From positions 6,076,001 through 6,140,000 of the forward strand of contig AP026543.1 of the NCBI GenBank assembly GCA_026075535.2: 64,000 bases of DNA. Reading direction: 5' to 3'. This document shows positions 25,004 to 35,286 of this stretch, piece by piece; position 1 is the first letter of the stretch, and every line of letters starts with the position of its first letter. The DNA is from Tricholoma matsutake (Eukaryota; Basidiomycota; Agaricomycetes; Agaricales; Tricholomataceae). A program made the translations under genes and the position numbers. The notes beneath the pieces are model-generated. The model made no database searches. It saw nothing but the letters and a program-made list of their open reading frames with translations, and was not told where the DNA came from.

Positions 25004-26502
25004 ATGTCCGAACCTTCAACTTCTAATCCCGGCCCTAATCCTGTTCCCACACCAGCACTAGAGGCGAAAATTGATGCACTTACAGTGCAAATGTCGCAAT
25101 TAGTGTCAGTGTTGGCAGCATCACAACCCAGACAAGCAGAAGTACAGCCAGAGATGACAGGAGAAAGAGATGATGAGATGGAGGAGATGTGTTAGGAAAC
25201 CACCCCATTACCTAATAAACTTTCATTTTTATTTTATTATGTTGAATTATGCTACATGATGCCAAATGACGCTACATTTTGATAGCATGAGAATTTTATT
25301 TCGCACGCATCAAAATGTATGCGCATGTACGAGTGCATCGGTAACAACAATGTACAATATATGTAACATAGTATATAAACCCTAAATATATGCCTAGGGG
25401 ACCCCAGTTGTGTTCTCTTAGGTATTCCACCTACGTTTTCGGTGTGAAAGGCCTATCTCAACAAACTTACCTATTAATAACCCCTCGCATCAAAACCATC
25501 AATTTCCCCATCATGCGCATGGATCCTGCCCCCTTCTTGTAGAGAGAACCCGCATGGTCTTAGCTAGCAGATAGTGGGTGTTGCCCTAACAAGATGGTGG
25601 AGTGGATGTTGCAGGAGGATGAGACGGTGGAGAAATCTGGAAATGGAAAAGCATGCTTACCTAAGTATGCATCCCCGCAAATCTTTGACGGTACCATGGA
25701 GAATACAAAATCCTTCATCAGCTCTATAGTATTGTACATCCATGGGAGGAAGCCAGAGTTTCGTACAGCCGAGTCTAGGATTATGTTTGCTCTCTCATAC
25801 ATTCAGGGGGGGAAAGCACAGTTCTGGAGAAACGAGGCTATTAATCAAATTGCTGCAGGAAATAAACTGTTTGCAACCTTCAAGGAATTTCTGGAGAGAT
25901 TGGAGGCACAGTTTGGAGACCCTAATCCAAAGGCGACAGCCAATGCTAAATTAAAGACCATGCGCCAAGGTTCCCTAATGGCAGATGAATTTATTTTGCA
26001 GTTCAAAGCAGAAGCTTTGCAAACGGATATGGGAGAAGCTGCATTGGTAGAGTTTTTGAAAGCAGGATTAAATCCCTCTTTATTCAAGTCTATCTACTGA
26101 CTACCTTCTATGCCAGAGAAGTTGGACGAGTGGTATAATTGGGCAATGCGCCTTGACCGGCAATATCGGCAGGAACAGGCGGAGTCAAAGTTGATGTACA
26201 AAAGTAGTAAATTTGGAAAGTCATCAGGAGGAAAGTCCGAGAAAGGAAAGGCACCTCAGGCGCAAGCTCCGAGGGCACAGCCACCGGCCATGGCAGTGAC
26301 ACCTATAGTTACGGAGTCAGCAGCACCAGCAGAGGCAATGGAGGTTGATCAAGCAGGGAGATGAGCCCCACTTAAATGTTTTAACTGTGGGCAGTTAGGA
26401 CACATTTCTAGGAATTGTAGGCAGAAAAGAAAAATTAGGGAAGCTACAATCGAGGAAGTGAAGCCAGAGGAAGGCAAGCAGAAGAATTTTGTGGAAGAGT
26501 CC
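25004..26502 (+). pseudogene. Gypsy-C gag, interrupted by solo LTR
   Basis: Starts MSEPSTSNPGPNP. The frame MEEM|VEWMLQ is restored exactly when the solo LTR (25190-25591) and one AGATG are removed. The capsid-like part contains YASPQIFDGTMEN and FLERLEAQFGDPNPKATA; the nucleocapsid zinc knuckle is CFNCGQLGHISRNC (near 26380). TGA codons at 26098 and 26362 break the frame. gag and pol are in different frames around 26,500. Confidence 0.88.
25190..25591 (+). mobile_element. Solo LTR of the Gypsy-C family
   Basis: A complete LTR (TGTTAGG...CCCTAACA, 402 bp) inserted in gag of a relative, with a perfect 5-bp duplication AGATG (25185-25189, 25592-25596). It arose by LTR-LTR recombination of a second full element. 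Confidence 0.93.
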
Positions 26503-29500
26503 CAGTGAAGGTTTCCCCATTGGTGACCCAGAATCATTACAATGTATTAGTATCTGAGGAAACCCAGAGTAAATCAGAAAAGGAAATTGAGGAGGAGTAC
26601 AACTGTTGCAAATCACGTGACCAAGGAAATTGCCGAGCACTATTTCTGAAAACCCCTAAATTCTTTATTTGCTCTGCACGAATAGAACCTGAAATTACCT
26701 TGACTGTGGGACTGAAGACAGTGGACATGCATGCAGCAATTGATGTGGAAGTGTTGCTTGATAGTGTTGCTACAGGATTATTCATTAATCAATCCTTAAT
26801 TACTGGAAACGGTATTAACACGCAAGCTGGCGCAACCTATAATGGTGTACAATATTGACGGAACAGTCAATTGTGGAGGAACTATCAAGGAGGAGGTGAC
26901 TATGGTACTAAAGTATCAGGAGCATCAGGAGCGAGCCATATTCGAAGTGTGCGATCTTGGGAAAACCAATCTAATAATAGGATGTCCGTGGTTATGGAAG
27001 CATAATCCCGAAATTGATTGGAAAACTGGGAAAGTACAAATGACTCATTGTCCTAAGGAATGTAATGTGTATGGAAGGAAGATGAAGAAGGAAAAAAGGA
27101 AAAAGAGAGAGAAAGAACATCTGAGGAAGTATTCTGTTATGATGGAGGAAGTGGAGGATGAGGAAATGCCAAATGGGGAAGTTCCGATCATGATCGAGAA
27201 AGAAGAGCAAAAGCAAACCTTTAGAGCAATTCATGGAGGACAGTCATGGGACAAGAATATCATGAAGGTGGAGAAGCCAGTGGAGGAATGGGTGCCAAAA
27301 GTGTATCATGAATATCTGTCAGTGTTCCAGAAGAAGGAGTCTGAGCAAATGCTGGTGCGGAAGCCATGGGATCATGCAATTGAGATGAAGCCAGGGTTTG
27401 TGCCGAAGAAGCCGAAGGTATATCCGTTATCTCCGATGGAACAAGAAGAAGTGGATGCATTCCTGAAGGAGCAATTGCGCAAAGGATACATACGACCTTT
27501 GAAATCACTGCAGACATCACCAATATTCTTCGTGCCAAAGAAAGACCAAAGGAAGAGGATGTGTACAGATTATAGGTATCTGAATGAGTGGACAGTGAAG
27601 AACGTGTACCCCCTGCCATTGATCTCAGAAATAATTGACAAGGTGGGAAAAGCCAAGGTCTTTACAAAATTGGATTTACGATGGGGATACAACAATGTAC
27701 AAATAAAGAAAGGAGATGAGTGGAAGGCTGCATTTGCCATGCGTCGAGGATCCTTCGAGCCACTTGTCATGTTTTTTGGGAAGACCAATAGTCCCCTGAC
27801 TTTCCAGAATATGATGAACAACATTTTCAAGGATGTAATAGACAAAGGCATGGTAATAATATTCATTGACGACATTCTGATATTCATGGAGGATGAAGAG
27901 AATCATGAGGCGATAGTGCAGGAGGTGTTATGGAGGTTGGCGGAGAATGATCTATTTTTGAAACCAGAGAAGTGTGTGTTTGGGGCAAGTGAGATTGAGT
28001 TCCTAGGATTATTGATCAGCCCTGATGGGATCAAAATGGATCTGATCAAGGTACAGGCAATCACAGATTGGCCTGCGCCCACCCATGTCAAGGAGGTTCA
28101 AGCCTTCTTGGGACTCGCAAATTATTATTGTCGCTTTGTGCACAATTTTTCTAAAATTGCTGCACCCTTACATAACCTTACATGAAAAGGAGTAGTATGG
28201 AGGTGGGGAGAGCAACAGCAGACAGTTGAAGAGGAAGTTTGTGGAGGGACCAATATTAGCCCCAGTAGATTTCACATGCCCTTTGCAAGTGGAATCAGAT
28301 GCATCCGACTTTGCTACTGGAGTGGTATTATCAATGCTGTGCAAAGATGACAAATGGCATCCTTGTGCATATTTGTCCCAAGGGTTGAATGATGTGGAGA
28401 GGAATTATGATGTGCATGACAAAGAGATGTTGGGGATAATACGAGCGTTGGAGGTGTGGAGGCATTATTTGGAGGGATGTACGCATCAGATTGAGATCTG
28501 GACGGATCATCAAAATCTGCAATACTTCATGTCCGCTAAAAAGCTTAATCGCCGGCAAGCGCATTGGGCACTATTCCTATCGCATTTCAATTTTCACTTG
28601 GTCCACAAAGTGGGAAGCTTAATGAGGAAAGCAGATGCATTATCCAGACGTATTGATCATAAAAGGGGGGTGGAGGAGGACAATAAGAATGTTACCTTGC
28701 TCAAACCCGAATACTTTCACATTTGTGCTATGCGTCAAGGGCATCTATTAATAGATAGCTCGGAAATGGAAATGTTGTCTAAAATTAGACAATGTTCAGA
28801 AATGGACAATGAAGTAGTGGAAGCCGTGAAAGCTCTGAAGGGAGAGAAGAAAGGTAATATTAAAGGAGATGAATGGGCTGAGGAACAAGGGTTGGTGTTG
28901 TTTCGAGGAAAAGTGTATGTACCAAAGGATCAGGATTTGCGAAGGGAGATTGTCCGGTTACATCATAATATGCCGACTGCTGGACACCCAGGAAGATGGA
29001 AGACGTTGGAATTAGTAATGAGAAATTATTGGTGGCCCGGAATTTCAAAGTATGTGTTGGGGTATGTGGATGGATGTGATATGTGCATGAGGGGGAAGAA
29101 ATTTCCAGAGAAACCTGCAGGAAAATTAATGCCGAACCCTATACCTAAAGTGCCGTGGCAAGATATATCTGTGGATTTTATTACCGGATTACCCAAAGCT
29201 CAAGGGTACGATGCAATATTCATAGTATGCGACCACTTCACAAAGGAGGTCCATATTATCCCTACTACTACAGAAACCTCATCATTGGGCTTGGCGCACC
29301 TCTATCTAAATCAGGTATGGCAGTTACATGGGTTACCCGATACCGTTATCTCTGATTGTGGACCACAATTTGCTTCTGTATTTATGTGAGAGCTGAACAA
29401 CATATTGGGGATTCAAACTAAACTATCTATGGCATATCACCCGCAGACTGATGGGCAGACAGAGAGAATGAATCAGGAGTTGGAGCAGTACCTACGTATG

Positions 29501-30316
29501 TTTGTCAACTACCGACAAACCGACTGGCCCAAATGGCTGGCAATTGCCGAATTTTCCCACAATAACAAATTCCATTTGGCTACTTGTATGTCACCCTTTT
29601 TTGCGAATTATGGATATCATCCTCGCATGGGAGTAGAACCCAGAAGGGAAGTCAAAGTACAGTTGGTAGAAGATTTTGTATCTAAGATGCAAAAGGTAGA
29701 AGAGGAAGCAGAGGCGGCATTGAAGAAAGCACATGATGACATGATGCGACACGCAGATCGTACTCGAGTGCGCGCTCCAGAGTACAAAGTTGGTGACTTG
29801 GTGTGGCTAAGTACCAAGGACCTGAATATTCCATGACCTTCAAGGAAACTTACAGAGAAACAAGTTGGCCCATATGCAATCTCTAAAGTGATCTCACCTG
29901 ATGCGGTAGTGCTAAAATTACCCCGATCATTCAAGATTGATCTCAAGATCAACCTATCCTGCCTATGCCCTTACTGCCCACCCACTATTCCTGGCCAACA
30001 AACTACTCCACAACCTCCGATAATAGTAGAAGGTGCTCCAGAATACGTAGTTGAAGAAATTCTAGACTCACGTCTTCGACGGAACAAATTGGAGTTCTTA
30101 ATAAAGTGGAAAAACTATACCAATGAAAATAATTCATGGGAGCCCAAAGAGAATTGTAAGCGAGCACGTAACGCAATCGCCCAATTCTTTAAATGTAATC
30201 CGAATGCTCCGAGTCACATTGTGAGAATGGTGTATGAGGGGATGAGATTCCAGCCTTACCAAAATTTCACAGAGGGGACAGACACAATATTTTCTCGCCT
30301 GGAAGTCGAGGCATAA
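26503..30316 (+). pseudogene. Gypsy-C pol: protease, RT, RNase H, integrase, chromodomain
   Basis: The retropepsin-like part reads LLDSVATGLFI (family D-S-G altered to D-S-V). A small indel near 26,830 shifts the frame into MVYNIDGTVN. RT motifs are FFVPKKD, YPLPLISEIID, FTKLDLRWGYNN, FGKTNSPLTFQ and the active site FIDDIL. RNase H follows (VESDASDFATG, YDVHDKEML, IWTDHQNL). Integrase has an HHCC finger (HHNMPTAGHPGRW...CDMCMRGK), DFITGLPK, HGLPDTVISDCGPQF and YHPQTDGQTERMN. The C-terminal chromodomain reads EYVVEEILDSRLRRNKLEFL...WKNYTNENNSWEP, marking a chromovirus. TGA stops lie at 28183, 29387 and 29834. Confidence 0.92.
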
Positions 30317-30327
30317 AAGGGGGGTAA

Positions 30328-30739
30328 TGTTAGGAAACCACCCCATTACCTAATAAAATTTCATTTTTATTTTATTATGTCGAATTATGCTACATTACGC
30401 TAAATGACACCAAATGACGCTGCACTTTGATAGTGTGAGAATTTTATTTCACACGCATCAATATGTACACGCATGTACGAGTGCGTCGGTAACAACAATG
30501 TACAATATATGTAACATAGTATATAAACCCTAAATATATGCCTAGGGGACCCCAGTTGTGTTCTCTTAGGTATTCCACCTATGTTTTCGGTGTGAAAGGC
30601 CTTTGTCAACAAACTCACCTATAAATAACCCCTCGCATCAAAACCATCAATTCCCCCATCACGCGCGTGGATCCCGCCCCCTTCTTGTAGAGAGAACCTG
30701 CACGGTCTTAGCTAGCAGATAGTGGGTGTTGCCCTAACA
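30328..30739 (+). repeat. Gypsy-C 3' LTR
   Basis: 412 bp, TGTTAGG...CCCTAACA. A purine run (aaaaggggggtaa) directly precedes it and serves as polypurine tract. Confidence 0.93.
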
Positions 30740-30744
30740 CTTTC

Positions 30745-31073
30745 AAGGTTGAGCTTTGCAGAAGTGGTGCACTGGAGCTTGAGCTGGGGCCCAGGAATGG
30801 GTAAATGAGAGAGATATGGATATGAGGAGTAGGCAAAGCAAGGCCATGATTGAAATGACAGGAGGGAAAAAAGAAAGTGGAAGTACCAGATGAGATAACC
30901 CTGAATGTGAACATAAGTACTAGGATCTGAGGTTAGCTGCATGCTTCATTGCTTTAGAGCTGCAGCATGTGGTGTTGGGTGGGGCAGAGTGGGGGTTTTG
31001 GGAAGTCATCGACACATGCAGCGATGGTGATGTGGCAGTTGTGCTGGGCAGAATAGGGGCTGGGGGACGAGAT
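30745..31073. other. Remaining internal region of the non-coding LTR element copy 2
   Basis: Purine-rich sequence resuming after the CTTTC duplication; no coding signal. Confidence 0.5.
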
Positions 31074-31247
31074 GCTGAAGCTTCCAACACTCAGGGACAG
31101 AGAAACTATAAGGAACTTAATATATCTCAAGGGGACAATCTAGAATACAGTACAAGTACTCGAAGTATAGACTATATACCAGTGGAATAACATGTGATAC
31201 TGGATGCATGTGATAATGGCTTGCTGATGTAAGAGGACACTCTTACA
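31074..31247. repeat. Right LTR of the non-coding LTR element copy 2
   Basis: Matches the other LTR copies from GCTGAAGCTTCC to ACTCTTACA; the first about 11 bases are altered. Confidence 0.78.
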
Positions 31248-31252
31248 GACTG

Positions 31253-31538
31253 GTCTTCTGCTGAGAGTCTGAGCACAAGAAGCACTGCCTGAGAAGTGCA
31301 ATACTTGTCAGCCACACTGATCTTGCTGCTGGAGAGTGTCCTGAGGAATGCCTGAGCTCAAGTGTTGGCACCCTGACCACATACTTGGTTGACCTTGAAC
31401 CTCATGTTATGGTTGAAGGTCTGGATTGCAAGGCAAAGCTTATCTGTAGTGTTGTAAGCTTGACCTTCATGCAAGGCATACTCAACCTTGGCAAGCTTGT
31501 CAAGCCCTAACAATTGCTGCTGTGGTTCATTGATATAA
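31253..31538 (-). pseudogene. KDZ-like transposase relic, upstream part
   Basis: Minus-strand translation gives INEPQQQLLGLDKLAKVEYA, GQAYNTTDKLCLAIQTFNHN and ISVADKY, then runs into the relic at 13682 across the GACTG target. It has one in-frame TGA. Its own N-terminal part is cut off at 31540 by an LTR fragment. Confidence 0.5.
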
Positions 31539-31539
31539 G

Positions 31540-31593
31540 GGCAACCTTAGAGGCCACTTAATTAATGGACTAGCAAAGGGTTAAAATTATAGT
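31540..31593 (-). repeat. Truncated Gypsy-A LTR fragment
   Basis: TATAAGGGCAACCTTAGAGG... matches the end of the LTRs at 36114 and 52605. It is interrupted at 31593 by the hAT-like element and appears to resume for about 10 bp at 35283. Confidence 0.7.
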
Positions 31594-31640
31594 TAGTGTT
31601 TAAGGGTCCAGTTTGGTCCAGTTTTTTGACCCCCAAGGGG

Positions 31641-32040
31641 AGGTCTTTACACTCCCCCCTGTATTCCTATAGGAATCCGATGATTCCAATGATTCCAATT
31701 GGATTCCAATTGGAATCCAACCATATTCCGATGTCATTTTCACCAGCCAAATTGACATGAAATGGCACATTTAGTCCTAGTCCAGTCTGATGTAGTCCAA
31801 TCAGAGTCCGATCGGACTATTGGAATTTCCTAGGAATTTCCAATCATAGAAATCACATAGGACTAGTCCGAAGTTATGCTAAGACATCAGACAACATAGG
31901 ATTCCGATAGGAATGAAAGCAGCCTTGCTTAGTAATATAGTATGAAAAATTAAATGCACAGACAAGAATTGAACACTTGACTACAGAAGATTATGTAAGC
32001 ATAAACCGACAACAATACCATTAGGCTAAACAGTCATTAC
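31641..32040 (-). mobile_element. tRNA-derived SINE-like unit, left arm of composite 1
   Basis: On the minus strand it runs from a tRNA-like head (box A TAGCCTAATGG, 32038-32028; box B near 31974-31963, GTTCAATTCTTG) through a tail of short self-complementary words (ATTCCGAT, CCTAGGA) to GGGGGGAGTGTAAAG. Confidence 0.62.
32028..32038 (-). promoter_or_regulatory. Pol III box A-like motif
   Basis: TAGCCTAATGG on the minus strand, about 54 bp upstream of the box B-like motif. Confidence 0.5.
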
Positions 32041-32279
32041 AGGTAAGTGATCATACTACACTACATACCTTTCCACGGGTGTGATGACAAAGCACATAGC
32101 TGCGTCATCACACCTGCCAGCTCATCAACTCCCACCACCACCACCAACGACGACAAGCATGCCACCTCCATCCCCCCACCTCAACCACCTCAACCCAGCA
32201 ACTCCCACCACTCCCACTTCACCCCCATCTCTAGACGAGCCCCCAAGACCGGAAACGACTGGTTTCGACACCGAACGAC

Positions 32280-32377
32280 GCCCAAACGACGCAATCGTCA
32301 TTTGGGCCATAGTAAGTTTTTTTTTTCATTTGTTTTTTACTTTTGTAAACTAACTAATTCATTTGTTTTGTTTCTAG
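32280..32377 (+). repeat. Hairpin-intron module 1
   Basis: Hairpin arms GCCCAAACGAC and GTCATTTGGGC (one G-T pair) end just before GTAAGT at 32312. A T-rich stretch, ACTAAC near 32349 and TTTCTAG ending 32377 complete a 66-nt intron-like segment. Confidence 0.65.
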
Positions 32378-32614
32378 GTTCTAATCTACATGAGTAACAA
32401 TGGACTGACGCAAGCCAAACCCACACCCAATGACGCCCCTGGCAACCCCCCTCCTCCCCGTCAAAATGGGATGTGAGGGTATCAATCATGGTCAGGAGCA
32501 TGGGGAGCAACACCAGGAGACCCCAGAAGGGGAATACCCACCCAGTAAACACCACCTGACCCCTCCCCTCAAGCCATGTCACTGATGAACCGACAACGCA
32601 CCCACCCCACGCCT

Positions 32615-33150
32615 ATGAGCTGCTGCTCGTAGGGTGGATCGTGAGTGCATGGACCCCCCACGACACCAATGACATCCAGTACCCCCCATCACCGCCGTAA
32701 GCGACTGCTCGCAGGGTGTATATGGGGTGCGAGAACACGGGAACAGCGTGGAGGGACGATGATGGCACCAAATGACATGCCTATGAGCAGCTGCCTGTAG
32801 GGTGGTTTGTGGGTGCAGACAACGAGGGGGATGAACGACAAGGGTGATGAAACGACAAGGGTGATGAAACGACAAGGGTGATGAAACGACAAGGGTGACA
32901 AGATGACAAGGGTGACAAAACGACAAGGGTGACAAAATGACAAGGGTGATGAAATGACAAGGGGAAAGGGAAACAACGACCAGAAGGGGAGATGATGGCG
33001 ACACCCACCCCATGCATGCCTACAAGCATCTGCTTGTAGGGTGTTTAAGGGGAGGGGGAGGGAGCGAGGGGACGATGGACAAATGCTGCCACCAACATAT
33101 GACACACTACCCACCACCAGCCTCGCAAGCAACTGCTCGTGGGGTGGACA
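32615..33150. repeat. Cluster of GAGCA-TGCTC hairpins
   Basis: At least five imperfect palindromes of the form (C/T)GNGAGCANNTGCTCNC followed by GGGTGG occur (near 32617, 32694, 32794, 33024, 33123). The sequence outside the palindrome and GGGTGG varies, so the repeated unit is the hairpin itself. Confidence 0.6.
32825..32965. repeat. 17-bp tandem repeat
   Basis: About eight units of gatgaaacgacaagggt, drifting to gacaaaatgacaagggt. It produces a spurious proline/histidine-rich ORF on the minus strand. Confidence 0.85.
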
Positions 33151-33545
33151 GTGGGTGGAATGACAAGGGAGGGGAGACAAGGGAGGGGAGGGCAGCCACG
33201 GGGGAGGTGAGGTGAGGGAGGCGAGACACGATGGAGACAAGAGGGAGGGGAAACAACGGGACAGGGCTGATGAGACAGCCAATGCGACGCACCACCACCC
33301 CCTCCCCCCCGTTTTGCGGGGGGGTGGGTTTTTTTTGTAGAATTTAAAATAGTATAATTAAATAGTATAATTAATTCTCCCCCCCGCATTTGCATGGGGT
33401 TTTTTTTTTAAATCTATATTAGTTATCTACTCCCTCGCGAAGATGCGAGGGCTCAACAATTTTTTTTCGAGCTCTTGTGAGAGAGGTTAAAAATAAGTGA
33501 ACTAATCCTAAGTGCTTTAAATGGACTTTATATTACATATTTTTA

Positions 33546-33914
33546 ATGCTCCTGTGGCTCAACTGGTTGAGCACTTGTTTGGTAGTCATGTCATTTATAT
33601 CCCAAGGTCTAGGGTTCAATTCCTGCTCTGCCCATTTATTTTGTAAGCACTTTCATCAAGTTAAGTCTTCTGAAATGGTGTGGTATTCTGACTACTACCT
33701 GTTGGAATTGCATAGGACTTTACTCGGAATTTACTAGGAATTTCTTGGAAATAAAAGTACATGGTCATCAAGATACATCCCAATTGGATTCCTATCGGAC
33801 TCCTAGGACTAGTGTTGGACTAGTAGGACTCCTATTGGATTCCGATCGGACTCTTATCAGAAAACTCGGACTCCTAGGACTCCAATAGGAATATGGGGGG
33901 GAGTGCAAAGTTTA
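33546..33914 (+). mobile_element. tRNA-derived SINE-like unit, right arm of composite 1
   Basis: Box A TGGCTCAACTGG (33555-33566) and box B GGTTCAATTCC (33613-33623) define an 80-bp tRNA-like head. The body continues to a tail of TCCGATCGGACT / CCTAGGACT words and ends GGGGGGAGTGCAAAG. It reads outward from the composite. Confidence 0.68.
33555..33623 (+). promoter_or_regulatory. Pol III internal promoter (box A and box B)
   Basis: TGGCTCAACTGG and GGTTCAATTCC, 46 bp apart; close to the consensus of tRNA internal promoters. The sequence between them does not fold into a proper tRNA. Confidence 0.65.
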
Positions 33915-34089
33915 CCCCAAGGGGGACAACTGGAGACTGAAACCGGTCCAATTTGATGCCCAGATTAGATAGACCACAACTGAACTGAATAGGACCAGTC
34001 CTATTTGGTTCAGTTGACCCCAAAAGACCAGTTTTAACTGGTCTTCTGGCTGTTTTTTTGAGTCCCACTAAATTATATTATATGGTAGA

Positions 34090-34860
34090 TAAAACTAGTT
34101 ACATTTACACCTTGTGAGCAGTCGCTCACAGTAGTGGGCTGTTGCTAAGAGACCGAAAGAAAAAAAAATTAGAATGAAAAAAAAAAACAGCCCCACCATC
34201 TCGCTTTTGTAGTGAGGGTAGGGGATCATTGTCTTGTCCATGCCATCGTCCCTTTCCCCACTGTTTGTCATCCCCTCGATTCATTGTTGTTGTTGTCCCT
34301 GCTGTTCACTGCCATTCATTGTCCAGGCTGCTCATCATCCCCTTAATTCATTGTACCCCGCTAGTTGTCATTCCTGCCATTTGTCATCCCTGGTGTGTGT
34401 CAATTGTTAGTGTTGTCTTTCATCGTCTCTGGTGTATGTTGTTATTTGGCATTGTCTTTTGTCATCGCTGGTGTTTGTCTTTTGTTGTCCCCGGTGTTTG
34501 TCATTTGTTGGTATAGTCTTTTGTCATCCCCTGTCATCCCCAGCATCTCCATCTCCCTATGAGCAGTGGCTTGCAGGCAGGGTGGTGGTGCTGTGTGACG
34601 TGGTGTTTGCAGTCATTGTCGTTGCCATTGGTGTTGTCCAGGAAAGGGCCCATTGCCACCCTGCGAGCAGAGGCTCGCAGAGGCAGTGAAGGACTTGCAT
34701 GCATCGTTTGGTGGGTGGGCAATGTCGTTATCAAGATGCAAAAACCTAAAGATGAAGAAACATGTAGTTAGTAAAAGGAAGAAGAAATAAACTATAAAAC
34801 ATACCCTAGGGGGCCCAAACGATGAACTAGCATCATTTGGGCCCCCTGCTTGGTGTTGGT
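34090..34860 (-). repeat. Hairpin cluster in opposite orientation, with hairpin-intron module 6
   Basis: Relatives of the GAGCA-TGCTC palindromes occur at 34117, 34560 and 34665. On the minus strand the hairpin 34846-34810 (arms GGGGCCCAAA / TTTGGGCCCC) is followed by GTATGT (34804), TTACTAACTA (34774-34765) and CTTTAG ending 34746: a 59-nt intron-like segment. Confidence 0.6.
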
Positions 34861-34910
34861 TGGTTTTCATGGTCGTAGTTGCAGACCAGGGTGGTGACAC
34901 AGCACAGGAT

Positions 34911-35094
34911 GTTCATCATGTGTGAATGTTTGTAATTACAAACAAACATGTACAACTAAGACAAACATGTACAATGATTTTGAAGATATATAAACCCAGA
35001 CCCTCCCCCACTTATCCTCAGGGCATCCCCCTCTCATTGTTATATGTACAAGAAATTTTAGTATCTAGGTACATGAATACATAGTCATTTGTGG
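34911..35094. other. Unassigned segment, LTR-like composition
   Basis: Starts TGTTCATCATG, contains a TATA-like atatataaaccc and a pyrimidine-rich stretch. No second copy or target duplication was found, so it was not called an LTR. Confidence 0.3.
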
Positions 35095-35286
35095 GTATGA
35101 AAGACCGGTTGAGACCGGTCTTTGATCGGTTCTTGTGACTTTTAAATAAGTATCAACTGCTAACTGGACTGCAGGCCATTTTTGGATGGACCAAGACCAA
35201 AGGTTCGGTCTCTTGCAGTTAAGTTTGGTTAAGGGTCCAGTCTATTTCTGGTCTTATGGACTGGACCCTCAAACACTAATTGTAGT

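Larger units (their letters stand above)
20321..30739 (+). mobile_element. Gypsy-C: chromodomain Ty3/Gypsy retrotransposon
   Basis: LTRs start TGTTAGGAAACC and end GCCCTAACA; 412 bp each once the hAT is removed from the left one (20321-20535 plus 24328-24524; right 30328-30739). Target duplication CTTTC at 20316-20320 and 30740-30744. Order gag, protease, RT, RNase H, integrase, chromodomain. The coding region holds several TGA stops and at least one indel, so this copy is dead. Confidence 0.9.
13688..31247. mobile_element. Non-coding LTR retroelement, copy 2 (heavily nested)
   Basis: Outer limits are given by an LTR starting TGGAAGGAAGCTGAAGC and ending ACTCTTACA, and by a perfect 5-bp duplication GACTG at 13683-13687 and 31248-31252. 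The left LTR (13688-19309) is split by a CACTA element; the internal region (19310-31073) is split by Gypsy-C. Only about 1.3 kb of its own internal sequence remains, with no gag or pol. The same family occurs at 48372-52151. Confidence 0.8.
31641..33914. mobile_element. Composite element 1: two outward-facing SINE-like ends around a hairpin cluster
   Basis: Both ends carry the inverse of each other: left CTTTACACTCCCCCC, right GGGGGGAGTGCAAAG, flanked by the 10-bp repeat CCCCAAGGGG (31631-31640, 33915-33924), read as target duplication. Each end contains tRNA-like box A and box B pointing outward. The middle (32050-33540) is a chain of short hairpins, a 17-bp tandem repeat and one intron-like segment. 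No protein-coding signal. Confidence 0.65.
31594..35278. mobile_element. Non-coding hAT-like element with nested composite
   Basis: Ends TAGTGTTTAAGGGTCCAGT (left) and the inverse of TAGTGTTTGAGGGTCCAGT (right), flanked by attatagt (31586-31593) and attgtagt (35279-35286), an 8-bp duplication with one mismatch. Sub-terminal GGTCCAGT / GACCGGT words are frequent. No transposase ORF. Confidence 0.72.

Noticed and set aside
32280..32377. Calling the intron-like segments true introns of a protein gene
   Set aside because: No open frame continues across any of the six copies; only the splice-like signals are supported.
32579..33395. Pro/Ser/His-rich ORFs up to 197 codons
   Set aside because: Produced by the 17-bp tandem repeat and C-rich hairpins; open in several frames with no domain.
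33549..33633. Possible tRNA gene
   Set aside because: Boxes A and B are present, but the acceptor and anticodon arms do not pair and the sequence is joined to a repeat tail; called a tRNA-derived SINE head.
34911..35080. Solo LTR with TATA box
   Set aside because: No second copy, no target duplication and no clear CA end were found.
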